NCBI RefSeq assembly: GCF_036711975.1
Contig: NC_091970.1
Location: 1,123,501-1,187,500 of the forward strand
DNA length: 64,000 nt
Direction: 5' to 3'
DNA from: Onthophagus taurus
Lineage: Eukaryota; Arthropoda; Insecta; Coleoptera; Scarabaeidae
A program made the position numbers and the translations under genes. The notes beneath the pieces are model-generated. The model searched no databases. It was not told where the DNA came from and saw nothing but the letters and a program-made list of their open reading frames with translations. Positions within the stretch are counted from its first letter, which is position 1. Each line of letters opens with the position of its first letter. Positions 25,121-38,600 of the stretch are shown piece after piece.

Positions 25121-26463
25121 ATGGAAACACCGAAATTACCGGAAGGTTTCGCCGTTTTTAAACGCGAAACTTTATTTTCAACCTCAGAAACCGACAGAAA
25201 ATGTATTAAAACCACCAATCACCTCCAAGACATCTTCGGAAAATATAAAGGCGATTCTAACCTCGAAATTACGGTAACGTTAACTGTTTGCAAAGAAATC
25301 TTCATAAATGAGTTAAAAATCGACTACGAAAACGTTTCGTACTTAATGAAATACGGCCTTTCGGAATGTTTGTGCTTTTATTTGCAAATTTGGAACGGTT
25401 GGAGGAATTCTTCGGCGACGTTCGAAGATTTGAAAAGTTACATAACCTCAAAAATCAAATTTCTAGTTGAGCACCAAAAAAAATTCTGCAAACCGGCTAA
25501 AAACGTGAACGATTTGGAGTTTTTAAAACGGCGGAACGAACAAGATTGTTACGTTTTAACCCTTGAAGGGGAACAAAGTAAAATTAATAATAAACCTGCA
25601 AAACCTTACATCATCGAAGACGATGAAATACAACCTGAATGGTTACCATTAAACTTCTTAGAGTTCCTACATTACCCCTATGTTAACGTCGAAATTAATT
25701 TGCCATATATACAAATACGTAGAACTTCAATTATGGGGTATCAACGACACGGTTGGAGCAACGATTTTAATTTTGATGATTTGAAACCTACGGGAGATCC
25801 GAATCAAATCACTTCTAAAAAAATTGACTCCCTAACTTATAGGAAACATAAAAAAAAGGATATTTTAGAATTCATAGTGAAATTTTTAAAATGTACCAAA
25901 GACCTTAGAGATAAAATTGACGTCTGTTACCAATTAGGAGTCGTTTTTGAAGAATTCTGTTTAGATTTACAGAAAATAGGGGATGAGGAGATGGTGGAAG
26001 TTCCTGCAAGTATGGGTTGTCGTTACGGCGAAGAATTTTATGTGCGAAATAAACGAGTTGTTCACAAAGATAATACGTAAGTTAAGATTACTTAAAGAAT
26101 TAAAAATTAATCGATTTTTTTCATTTTAGGGGTGATCCAGATCCTTTATATTATAAAGAAGTGCTGGTACCACAAGTTATTCTCGCCATATTAAAATTTA
26201 AACCCCAATCGAGCTTGATTTCAACACCCAAACAGCGAAAACGCTTTGTTGATCAAGTAAACGATTCGGTTGTGTTCAGCTGCTTGGAGTGCTCAATAAG
26301 TTTTGGGAAAAGAGACAGTTTTGCGAAGGCAACTGAACATTTTAGGATTCATCATAAACCGGAAAGTACGTTTACTTGTTCGAAATGTAGGAAAAAGATT
26401 AAGATTTATGATGTGTTAGAAAATAGGTGGAAACATGATTGTATAAATAATAAGAATGTTTAA
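25121..26463 (+). CDS. Unrecognised two-zinc-finger protein, paralogue 2
   Basis: Exons 25121-26076 and 26130-26463; 429 residues starting METPKLPEGF. The frame is open upstream but without an ATG, so 25121 is chosen. It shares with paralogue 1 the SECLCFYLQIWNGW block, the FLHYPYVNVEINLP block, YVRNKRVV just before the last intron, and two C-terminal fingers: CLECSISF with EHFRIHH, and CSKCRKK with WKHDC. The last intron is at the same place and phase in both genes, showing descent by duplication. Only 172 bp separate the stop from the MSH6 start. Function is unknown; the fingers are the only functional hint. Confidence 0.78.
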
Positions 26464-26472
26464 AATACCACT

Positions 26473-26478
26473 AATAAA
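26473..26478 (+). promoter_or_regulatory. Poly(A) signal of zinc-finger paralogue 2
   Basis: AATAAA 10 bp after the stop codon, in the very short gap before MSH6. Confidence 0.55.
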
Positions 26479-26530
26479 GTATTTAAAAGCAAGTAGGAAT
26501 CTGTAATTATTTTAGTTGAAATTATAAATA

Positions 26531-26544
26531 AGAGATGGCGGTGG
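26531..26544 (+). promoter_or_regulatory. AGATGGCGG motif upstream of MSH6
   Basis: AGAGATGGCGGTGG, about 90 bp before the MSH6 start codon. It could be read as a CTCF-like or a YY1/Pho-like word; the core GATGGCG is common to both. Confidence 0.35.
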
Positions 26545-26635
26545 GATATAAAATATTTTTCAAAGTGACAGTTGAGGTTATGTTCCGCGCCAAAAACGAA
26601 GCGTTCAATATTAATGCATCAACATAAAAAGAAAA

Positions 26636-29600
26636 ATGTCGAAGAAAAGGGCAAGTACGCAAGGAAACACCTTACTTAATTACTTCCAATCGCCTAAATC
26701 AAAACCGAGGTTAGGATCGTCATCGAACTCGGAGAGTGAATCGAAAAATGAAACTCCCAAAAAAGCTCCAATAATCGAAGGTAAAAACTTAATTTTTAGC
26801 CTAAATAATCGTTTGTTAATAATCCCACGTTTTGTGAAGTCACAAACAATGTTAATCGTGCATTTTTATATTAAACCGATCAACACCTAACCTAAAGTTA
26901 TTTTTGCCTAAACTAGGTGAGATTACAACGTATATTTACGGATGAAATACCCTTGTTTTTCTTAGGCTTTCGATGTATAACGATTGAGTACCTGTCGTTA
27001 GATAGACTCTGTGTTTATCATTTGCTTATTATATGATAACTAACTTCTTCATTAAAAATCCTTTAAAATGAGTACAAACACGACATATTTATCTTCAATA
27101 TTAATGAAGTTGTGGTCAACTTCCGGTTAGAAATGTCAACGTCAATTTTGACATATTTGTAATTTTTATAAAATGTCTTAAAATTTGTCATAAAAACGAA
27201 AATATAATAAAAAAAAAGGTCAAAATTAAGGTTGGTATTAATATTTAAAAATCTTTATTGTTGCTAACTTCGGGTTTAATGTTTTTTATTCTAACTTTTT
27301 TGTTTTTTGAGATAAGTGCGTCATGTTTGGACTCATTTTAAAGGTTATTTTATAAAGATTACGAATATAATAATAAAATTAAAGTTGACATTAACACGTG
27401 AAAGTTTTTTTATAAGCCGTGCGTCGAAACTCTTTCAAAAACACATACTCGATATCGCTCAACAGAAGAATAGTTTTGGTAAATAGTTTTCAGCCAGTAG
27501 TATTGTAATCTCCAAGCACTTAGTAGTGTTTTGGCAGCAGTATATAGTCTTCTGAAAGCATTAAATAGTCTTTGTCAACAATATCTAAATGCAGAAAACA
27601 AATACTAGGTTAGCTATTGCTACCAATAGACTACACACTGATTGCAGAATATTAATACTGCTTGTAGAAGACTAAATACTGCCGACAGAAAACTAAAAAC
27701 TCCTTGCGAAAGACTAATACTACTTACACAATACTAGAAACTGCTTTAAAAGATAGATATTGTCTATAAAAGGCTAGGTACTGCTACCAAAAGACTAGAA
27801 ATTGATTGCAGAATACTAATATTGCTTGTAGAAGACCAAATAGTGCCGCCAGAAGACTAAAAACTTCTTGCTGAAGACAAATACTACCTATACAATACTA
27901 AAAAATGCTTGCAGAAGATAGATATTGTCTATAGAAGGTTAGTTATTGCTACCAATAGACTACACATTGATTGCAGAATACTTATACTGCTTGTAGAAGA
28001 CTAAATACTGCCGCCAGAAGATTAAAAACTTCTTGCTGAAGACAAATACTACCTATACAATACTAAAAAATGCTTGCAGAAGATAGAGATTGTCTATAAA
28101 AAGCTAGGCACTGCTACCAAAACACTAGAAATTGATTGCAGAATACTAATATTGCTTGTAGAAGACCAAATACTGCCGTTAGAAGACTAAAAACTTCTTG
28201 CGAAAAGCAAATACTACCTATACAATACTAAAAATGCTTGCAGAAGATAGATATTGTCTATAGAAGATTAGTTATTGCTACCAATAGACTACACATTGAT
28301 TGCAGAATACTTATACTGCTTGTAGAAGACTAAATACTGCCGCCAGAAGACTAAAAACTTCTTGCTGAAGACAAATACTACCTATACAATACTAAAAAAT
28401 GCTTGCAGAAGATAGATATTGTCTATAAAAAGCTAGGCACTGCTACCAAAAGACTAGAAATTGGTTGCAGAATACTAATATTGCTTGTAGAAGACTAAAT
28501 ACTGTCGCCAGAAGACTAAAAACTTCTTGCGGAAGACAAATACTACCTATACAATACTAAAAAATGCTTGCAGAAGATAGATATTGTCTATAAAAGGCTA
28601 GGTACTGCTACCAAAAGACTAGAAATTGATTGCAGAATACTAATATTGCTTGAAGAAGACCAAATACTGCCGCCAGAAGACTAAAAACTTCTTGCGGAAG
28701 ACAAATACTACCTATACAATACTAAAAAATGCTTACAGAAGATAGATATTGTCTATAAAAGGCTAGGTACTGCTACCAAAAGACTAGAAATTGATTGCAG
28801 AATACTAATATTGCTTGTAGAAGACTAAATACTGCAACCAGAAGACTAAAAACTTCTTGCTGAAGACAAATACTACCTATACAATACTAAAAAATGCTTG
28901 CAGAAGATAGATATTGTCTATAGAAGGTTAGTTATTGCTACCAATAAACTACACATTGATTGCAGAATACTAATATTGCTTGTAGAAGACTAAATACTGC
29001 CGACAGAAGATTAAAAACTCTTTGCAAAAGACTAATACCACCTACACAATACTAGAAACTGCTTTAAAAGATAGATATTATCTATAAAAAGCTAGGCATT
29101 GCTACCAAAAGACTAGAAATTGGTTGCAGAATATTAATATTGTTTGTAGAAGACCAAATACTGCCGCCAGAAGACTAAAAACTTCTTGCGGAAGATAAAT
29201 ACTACCTATACAATACTAAAAAATGTTTGCAGAAGATAGATATTGTCTATAAAAGGCTAGGTACTGCTACCAAAAGACTAGAAATTGATTGCAGAATACT
29301 AATATTGCTTGAAGAAGACCAAATACTGCCGCCAGAAGACTAAAAACTTCTTGCGGAAGACAAATACTACCTATACAATACTAAAAAATGCTTGCAGAAG
29401 ATAGATATTGTCTATAAAAGGCTAGGTACTGCTACCAAAAGACTAGAAATTGATTGCAGAATACTAATATTGCTTGTAGAAGACCAAATACTGCCGCCAG
29501 AAGACTAAAAACTTCTTGCTGAAGACAAATACTACCTATACAATACTAAAAAATGCTTGCAGAAGATAGATATTGTCTATAGAAGGTTAGTTATTGCTAC

Positions 29601-32600
29601 CAATAAACTACACATTGATTGCAGAATACTAATATTGCTTGTAGAAGACTAAATACTGCCGACAGAAGATTAAAAACTCTTTGCGAAAGACTAATACCAC
29701 CTACACAATACTAGAAACTGCTTTAAAAGATAGATATTATCTATAAAAAGCTAGGCATTGCTACCAAAAGACTAGAAATTGGTTGCAGAATATTAATATT
29801 GTTTGTAGAAGACCAAATACTGCCGCCAGAAGACTAAAAACTTCTTGCGGAAGATAAATACTACCTATACAATACTAAAAAATGTTTGCAGAAGATAGAT
29901 ATTGTCTATAAAAGGCTAGGTACTGCTACCAAAAGACTAGAAATTGATTGCAGAATACTAATATTGCTTGTAGAAGACCAAATACTGCCGCCAGAAGACT
30001 AAAAACTTCTTGCGGAAGACAAATACTATCTATACAATACTAAAAAATGCTTGCAGAAGATAGATATTGTCTATAGAAGGTTAGTTATTGCTACCAATAG
30101 ACTACACATTGATTGCAAAATACTCATACTGCTTGTAGAAGACTAAATACTGCAGCCAGAAGACTAAAAACTTCTTGCTGAAGACAAATACTACCTATAC
30201 AATACTAAAAAATGCTTGCAGAAGATAGATATTGTCTATAAAAAGCTAGGCACTGCTACCAAAAGACTAGAAATTGGTTGCAGAATACTAATATTGCTTG
30301 TAGAAGACTAAATACTGCAACCAGAAGACTAAAAACTTCTTGCTGAAGACAAATACTACCTATACAATACTAAAAAATGCTTGCAGAAGATAGATATTGT
30401 CTATAGAAGGTTAGTTATTGTTACCAAAAGACTAGAAATTGATTGCAAAATACTCATACTGCTTGTAGAAGACTAAATACTGCAGCCAGAAGACTAAAAA
30501 CTTCTTGTGGAAGACAAATACTACCTATACAATATTAAAAAATGCTTGCAGAAGATAGATATTGTCTATAGAAGGTTAGTTATTGCTACCAATAGACTAC
30601 ACATTGATTGTAGAATACTCATACTGCTTGTAGAAGACTAAATACTGCAGCCAGAAGACTAAAAACTTCTTGCGGAAGACAAATACTACCTATACAATAC
30701 TAAAAATGCTTGCAGAAGATAGATATTGTCTATAGAAGGTTAGTTATCGCTACCAATATACTACACATTGATTGCAGAATACTAATACTGTTTGTAGAAG
30801 GCTAAATACTGCCGATAGAAGACTAAAAACTGCTTAAAAAGATAGATACTGCCTATAAAAGGCTAGGTAACTGCTACCAACAGACTAGAAATTGGTTGCG
30901 GAATACTAATATTGCTTGTAGATGACCAAATACTGCCGCCAGAAGACTAAAAACTCCTTGCGGAACACAAATACTACTTAGACAATCTTTTCCACCAGTA
31001 TCTAGCCTTTTCGAGAGCATACCTCTTTTCTAAACAATAATTATTAAAGTCTTTGAAAACAATAAGTAGTCTTGGAAGCAGTATTCCGCCTATCCAAGTA
31101 GGTCAAAACCTTTGACAGCAGTGTTTAGCGTTCTGGAATCAATAGGTATTATTTTGAAAAGAGTATCTAATCTTTTCCTGCAGTATCTAGCATTTTAGAA
31201 ACAATAGGTAATTTTTTGAAATAGTATTTCCTCTTTCCAAGCAGTTTTTAGTCTTTTATTAGCAGTATTTAATCTTTTGATAGCAATATTTAGTCTTTTG
31301 CCAACAGTTTTAAGTTATCTTTAGTTTATAGATGGTATTTCACCCGAAAATATGCGTTTTAACATGATGATTTTTGAATTATACCATTAAAGTTTATATT
31401 AAAGTTGACAGGGAAATGAAAAATGAAGTATTAAGCGATGACGATGAAGATATAATAAAATCCTCGCAATCACGAAAACGCATCCGAGCTTTCAGTGATA
31501 GCGACTCAGACAACGAAAACTCTAAATCAGTTTTGAATGTATTAAAAACATCACGGAAAGATAAAAAATTAAAATTAGAATCTTCTCCACCCCCGCCACA
31601 AAAAAAAGTGGAAACTTCAATCTCCCCCGTTGAAAAGCATAGATGGACCCACGAAAAATTAGACTTTTTAAAACCGGAAAACATCCGAGATAAGAACAAA
31701 AAGAAACTAGGCGATCCTAATTATGACCCAAAAACTTTATACGTCCCTGAAAATTATTTAAACTCAATAACACCGGCTATGCGACAATGGTGGGAAATAA
31801 AAAGTGAACACACGGATTGCGTTATTTTTTTTAAAGTTGGGAAATTTTACGAATTATATCACATGGATGCGACAGTTGGGGTTAACAACTTAGGATTTTC
31901 TTATATGAAAGGGGAATTTGCGCATTCGGGGTTCCCCGAAATAGCTTACGGTCGAATGGCTTCGTCGTTAATCGAGCAAGGGTTTAAAGTGCTTCGAGTA
32001 GAACAAACGGAAACGCCGGAAATGATGGCGGATCGTTGTAAAGGGCGAAAAGTTACAAAATTTGATAAAGTCGTTCGGCGCGAAGTTTGCCAAATTTCTT
32101 CGAGGGGAGCCACAGTTTATGGAGCCCAATTAACTGATGCCAAAAATCCGTTACCTTGTTATATGATCTCAATAGCTGAAAAACAAATTTCGGGTTTCTC
32201 AAGTCGATATGGAGTATGTTTCGTTGACACATCAATCGGAATTTTTAATTTATCCGAATTTATTGATGATAAGCATTGTTCGAAGTTATTGGTTTTACTT
32301 GCGCAAAATCCCCCGGGATTAGTAAATATTAATTTTACGATAAATTTAGCTTTTTAAAAATTAATTTTATTTCAAATTTTAGATATTAACGGAAAATGGA
32401 CATTCCTCATTAGAGACAAACGATATTTTAAAACGTCGATTTGGAAATGTTCGCCGCGAAACTTTAAAATCTCAATCGCAATTTTATTCGGGATCGACAA
32501 CTTTGGAGAAATTACATTTTGGCTCATACTTTAAAAACGGAGATGGCGATTTTCATTGGCCCAATACTCTAAAGGAGTTAATATCGAATGGAGCGCCTAA

Positions 32601-35600
32601 ACCGGAATATGAATTGTGCTTAAAAGCTTTGGGTGGTGTCCTTTGGTATCTAAAAGATTCACAAATTGATGCCCAATTATTGAGCATTGGTAAATTTAAT
32701 ATGTACGAACCACTAATTGGAAGTGGTGTGGTGAATCAGCAAGAATATATGGTTCTTGATTCGGTTACTATTGATAATTTAAAACTTCTTGGTGGGAAAG
32801 GAACTTTGCAAGGAACTTTGGATTTATGCTCAACCCCGTTTGGGAAGAGGTTAATTATTTATTGAGGATTTTATGCAGAATTTAATTAATGTCTTCTTTT
32901 TTAGGTTACTTCAACAATGGATTTGTAGACCGTTATGCAATGTTGAGATAATAGAAAAGCGTCAAGAAGCTGTTTCAGAGTTGCTAAATAATTCAGAATT
33001 ATTACAAAACACTCGGGGTGTTTTAAAAAAACTTCCTGATTTAGAACGACAAGTTGCAAAGTATTTATAATTTAAATTAAAACTAGACCTAAAAATTTTT
33101 AGCCATGTGTCTTATGAAAAAGTGTTTGACGTTTTTGATGCCATGTCGTTCTTAGCATTAAAGGCTCTCCATATGGTGTGGTTAGCACCAAGGCGTTTTA
33201 TCATCTCTTCCTGTTCTTGTTCTGGTGGTGACTCAAAGCGATTTTTCAGTTCTATGCAGAATTCGTTTAGCAGCTACAATTTTCAGTCAGAAACAAGGTG
33301 CACTTAGTTTGTTCCTAACGTCCATTAAAGACTCTCTAAACTTGCTGCTCAGTACTATATGGTCTATCTGGTTCTCTGTAGTGTGCTCATTTGATGAAAG
33401 AGCAGTCCTTTTCTCCATATGGTGTTCTAAAAGTCAGCCTCGATATAAGCAGCAAGGTTGAAAATCAGATCCACGACAGAAAATAATAATGAATTTAATT
33501 CCTCGCCTAATGTTTTGGCGCCGGTCGGTATGGAGGCCACAGGGGAGTAAAGGGGAATGGTACAAGCGAAACATACAGCTGTGCTTTTTGTATTTCATCT
33601 TATCACTAAAACCAACTCCAATCTTTCATCAAAGAAATCACCCCTTAGGAATACGCGACAAATATATTGTCAAACTCAATGTGCTTGATGACGTCACGCA
33701 TGGAAGAAAATACTTAATTTATTCCATTCCATAAGATATAAGTGTGTATGTTACACCCAAGATGGTACGTTATAATTATAACCTCTTTTATTTTGTATAA
33801 TCTTTATATTTCTTTGCTAAATAGGCAGCTATACAGGGTGAATTAAATTTGTTTAAATGGAACACCCTGTATATTATGAATACAACTAAATTTGTTTATA
33901 CGACCGTATATGTTACTATTTCACAGCGTTCATAGTTCCTCTGTTCTTCCCAAATGTGCCCATTACATGATCACTATACAGGTTGTTTATAAAGCTTAGT
34001 TACTTTTGATGTTTTTCAAATGGAACACCCTGTGCATTGTGTGCTAGTTGAATTGCTCATCAAGTTCGCTTTAATTAATAATAAGTATGTCATATGTCTA
34101 ACTTGAATAGTTTTCCTGATATTTAGAATTTAAAGCAAAATGTGTAATAAAATGTCATTATTGTACTTAAAAAAGTGATAGAATGTAATTTTGTTTGTTT
34201 ATCTGTCATTTGTAAATCAGTAACATTATATTGAAATACAATTAAAAAAAAACTTTAATAAACAATCAAAACGTGATAAAAATACAAAAAATATAATTAA
34301 TTTTATATATTACAAAATTATTTGAAGGAAACGCAGCAACAAACTATAAACAATTACTAAACGTTGCTCAACAAGTAGGTATTAATTTATTTAATATTTA
34401 GAAATTGTTCAAAATGCTGCCCATTTTCTCTTCTACCATCATTAATGAGCCGTATAAAAGATCTTGAGGTATCTCTTAACATGTACAGGGTGTCCAAATT
34501 TCGAGGGATGCAGGATATCTCAGTTATGAAAGATAGAAAGTTGCGAACCTGAGTTATTTATAAACCTTGAAAGCAGACAAATCCAAATATGTAAAAATAT
34601 ACAGGGTGTTCCGTTAAAAAAATAAAGTAGGTGGCGATTTCCGATATAACCGGAAGTGCAAGAAATCTAAAAATATTTTAGTCGAAGAGATCGTAATTGA
34701 TAATACTTAAGTCTGAATTTTCAAATTTTTATTTTCGCCAGAACCCCAGAAACGTCTAATGACCGGTCTCGCTGAGACAACCTGTATTAACTTTTTTTGA
34801 ATTTTTGTTAATTATTCAATAACTATAAGAAATATACCCCACAAACTATATACAGGGTGTCACACAAAAAACGCCCCAACCTGTAACCTGTAACTCCGAT
34901 TTTCATGACCCAGGTATCAAATAAAATGGTTTTATAAATACTATGATTCATGCTACAAATAAATTTTTTCTAACGCCATCTTCAATTTCATACAATTATA
35001 AACTTTTGTCTTTTTTCTGCTAAAATTACATTCAAAATGGATGTATTGTACATCAATGGATTCAGAAAAAGAATCTCTATCCAATGACGTGAAGAAAAAT
35101 ATATGGAGCAATTTGAAAAACAAAAGTTAATAATCGCCTGAAATTGTAGATGGCCTTGGAATAAATTTATTTGTAGCATGAATCATAGCATTCATCAAAC
35201 CATTTCATTTGATACTTCGCTCATGAAGATCAGAATATAAATGACAGAGTTACAGCTTGGGGCGTTTTTTGTGTGACACCCTGTATATTTGTTATCAGAA
35301 GCAAATACCAAATCTACCTACGCCACTGAATTCTTCGTAAAAAGTTGCCCATATAATGTTTTATTTATAATACTCGACTATGCGGACATCGAAATTGGGA
35401 CATCCTGTACAGTGTGTCCAAATTTCGATGGGTTTGCAGGGTATCTCAGTTATTATGAAAGATAGAGACTGAGCTACTTTTTTGTGAAACTTCCAATGGC
35501 GCAAACCAAATTTTCATAGCCCTCTTCGTTTTTGATATACAGGGTGTGTTTCAAAATTTACGATTTTTAGAGACCCCTGTATCTCGACTATCCGTAAACG

Positions 35601-38600
35601 TAAAAACGGGTTCTAATAGATTTTTTCACGTAGAATCCAATGGTGGACGTAGAATTTTTCTATTCATCACGGTTATAAAGAGTTAAGTATTTTAGAAGTT
35701 GAGTATTCAGTATTTGAGTTGTGTTTATAACTCAAAACGTGAAAATATCTATAAAAACCCGTTCTTACTTTTTTACTAAGTTTGCGGATAGCCGAGATAC
35801 AGGAGGTGTCTGAAAATCGTAAATTTCAAACGCTCCCTGTATATCAAAAATGAAGAGGGCTATGAAAATTTGGTTTGCGCTGTACATTTCAGTATATTAA
35901 GCTGAGGTTGCTTGCGATCGATTAATACCATATCAACACAAGACTAGTGGTAAATAACGTACTGCCTCGGCCGCAAGCGACCTCGGCTTAATACACTGAT
36001 ATCATACATTTCAGTACATTAACCTGAGATTGCGTGCGATGGAAATAGTGCACTTAATACCATATTAACACAAGACTGGTGTTAAATAATCTACTGCCTC
36101 GGCCGCAAGCGACCTCGGCTTTATACACTGATATAGTACATTTCAGTGTATTAAGCTGAGGTTGCTTGCGATCTAAGTACTACAGTTAATACTATAGCAA
36201 TACAAGACTGGCGTCAAATAACGTACTGCCTCGGCCACAAGTGGCCTCGGCTTAATATACTGATATCATACATTTCTGTGCATTAAACTGAGATTGCGTG
36301 CAATGGAAGCGCTACACTTAATACCATATCAACACAAGACTGGTGTTAAATAAAGTACTGCCTCGGCCGCAAGCGACCTCGGCTTGATACACTAAAATCG
36401 TATATTTCAGTGTATTAAACTGAGGTTGCTTGCGATCGAGGCGCTACACTTAATACCATATCAACACAAGACTGGTGTTAAATAATGTACTGCCTCGGCC
36501 GCAAGCGACCTCGGCTTAATACACTAAAATCGTACATTTCAGTATATTAAGTTGAGGTTGCTTGCGATCGAGGCGTTACACTTAATACCATTTCAACACA
36601 AGACTAGTGTTAAATAACGTACTGCCTCGGCCGCAAGCGACCTCGGCTTAATACACTGATATCACACATTTCAGTGCATTAACTTGAGATTGCGTGCGAT
36701 GGAAACAGTGCACTTAATACCATATTAACACAAGACTAGTGTTAAATAACCTACTGCCTCAGCCGCAAGCGACCTCGGCTTAATACAATGATATAGTACA
36801 TTTCAGTGTATTAAGCTGAGGTTGCTTGCGATCTAAGTACTACAGTTAATACTATATCAATACAAGACTGGCGTCAAATAACGTACTGCCTCGGCCACAA
36901 GTGGCCTCGGCTTAATATACTGATATCATACATTTCTGTGCATTAAACTGAGATTGCGTGCAATGGAAGCGCTACACTTAATACCATATCAACACAAGAC
37001 TGGTGTTAAATAAAGTACTGCCTCGGCCGCAAGCGACCTCGGCTTGATACACTAAAATCGTACATTTCAGTGTATTAAGTTGAGGTTGCTTGCGATCGAG
37101 GCGTTACACTTAATACCATATCAACACAAGACTGGTGTTAAATAATGTACTGCCTCGGCCGCAAGCGACCTCGGCTTAATACACTAAAATCGTACATTTC
37201 AGTGTATTAAGTTGAGGTTGCTTGCGATCGAGGCGTTACACTTAATACCATTTCAACACAAGACTGGTGTTAAATAACGTACTGCCTCGGCCACAAGTGG
37301 CCTCGGCTTAATACACTGAAATCGTACATTGTATTAAGCTGAAGTTGCTTACGATCGAGGCTTCAATTAATACCATGTCCTTGACTTTGAATTTGTTTCT
37401 GAAGAAGGTTGCTGCACGGAATCCGAAACGTCGAACACTTATTCAAAAGACGCAGGGATAAACTCGAAAGATTATAGTCATAATTTATCTTAATCATTTT
37501 TAATCCTTTATTTATTTCTTTTATAGAATTCATACATTTGGCAATAAATATTGTGCAGAAAATCATCCCGATTCAAGAGCTGTCCTTTATGAAGCAAAAA
37601 CTTACTCAAAACGAAAAATTTTAGATCTTTTAACCACACTAAGAGGATTTGAGAAAGCACAAGAAATTTCCCAAATTTTTAATGGTTGCCAAGCTAAATT
37701 ATTAAAAAGCATCACTCAACACCCTCCCGAAGGAATGTTTAATGATTTAAGCGAAGATTTAAATTATTTTAAGGTTATCTCATAAAAATTCTTAATTTTC
37801 AAATAAATAAAAAAAATTAATTTTAGGAAGCCTTTGATCACGTTGAAGCAGAAAAAGAGGGCCAAATTTTACCACAAACCGGCGTAGAAGAAGATTACGA
37901 TAACATCGAGGACGAAATCAAAGAGATAAATCAAGAAATTTCGAACTACTTAGATTCGCAAAAGAAAAAATTCGGATCTCAACAAGTTTGTTATTTCGGT
38001 TCGGATAAAAAGCGCTATCAATTAGAAATTCCGGATAACAAATGTCACAAAGTTACCGATGAGTACCAATTGGAAGGGACGAAAAAAGGGAAAAATCCTG
38101 CGAAACGTTACTCAACTCCAACTACAAAAATGTTACTTTCAAAAATGATGAAAGCGGAATCGGAGCGTAACAAAATTATTCAAGATTTAAATCGAAGGGT
38201 GTTTCATAAATTCAGCGATCGATACGATGGATGGGATCAAGTTACGCAATGTTTAGCGATTTTGGATGTTTTATGTTCGCTGGCCGAGTACGCAAGGGTT
38301 TTCTCACAAGATATTTGCCAACCGAAAATTCTCCCCATTTCTAATAATCCCCACATTAAAATCGAAACGGGTCGACATCCTTGTATTCCAAACATCGATA
38401 ACTTCGTTCCAAACACCACAGAACTTGGCACTAAAGATCACCCATCCGTTTTATTATTAACAGGTCCTAACATGGGTGGAAAATCCACTTTAATGCGACA
38501 AGTTGCTTTAATTAACATCATGGCACAAATCGTAAGCATTAAATAAATTATTAAAAAATAAAGTATTAAATAGTTTTAATTTAGGGAAGTTACATACCTG

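Noticed and set aside
27590-30990. CRISPR-like look of regularly spaced repeats
   Set aside because: Eukaryotic intron; the spacers are themselves repeats of the same word family and there are no cas genes.
31394-31699. Minus-strand frame under MSH6 exon 2
   Set aside because: Shadow of the acidic/Ser-rich MSH6 linker.
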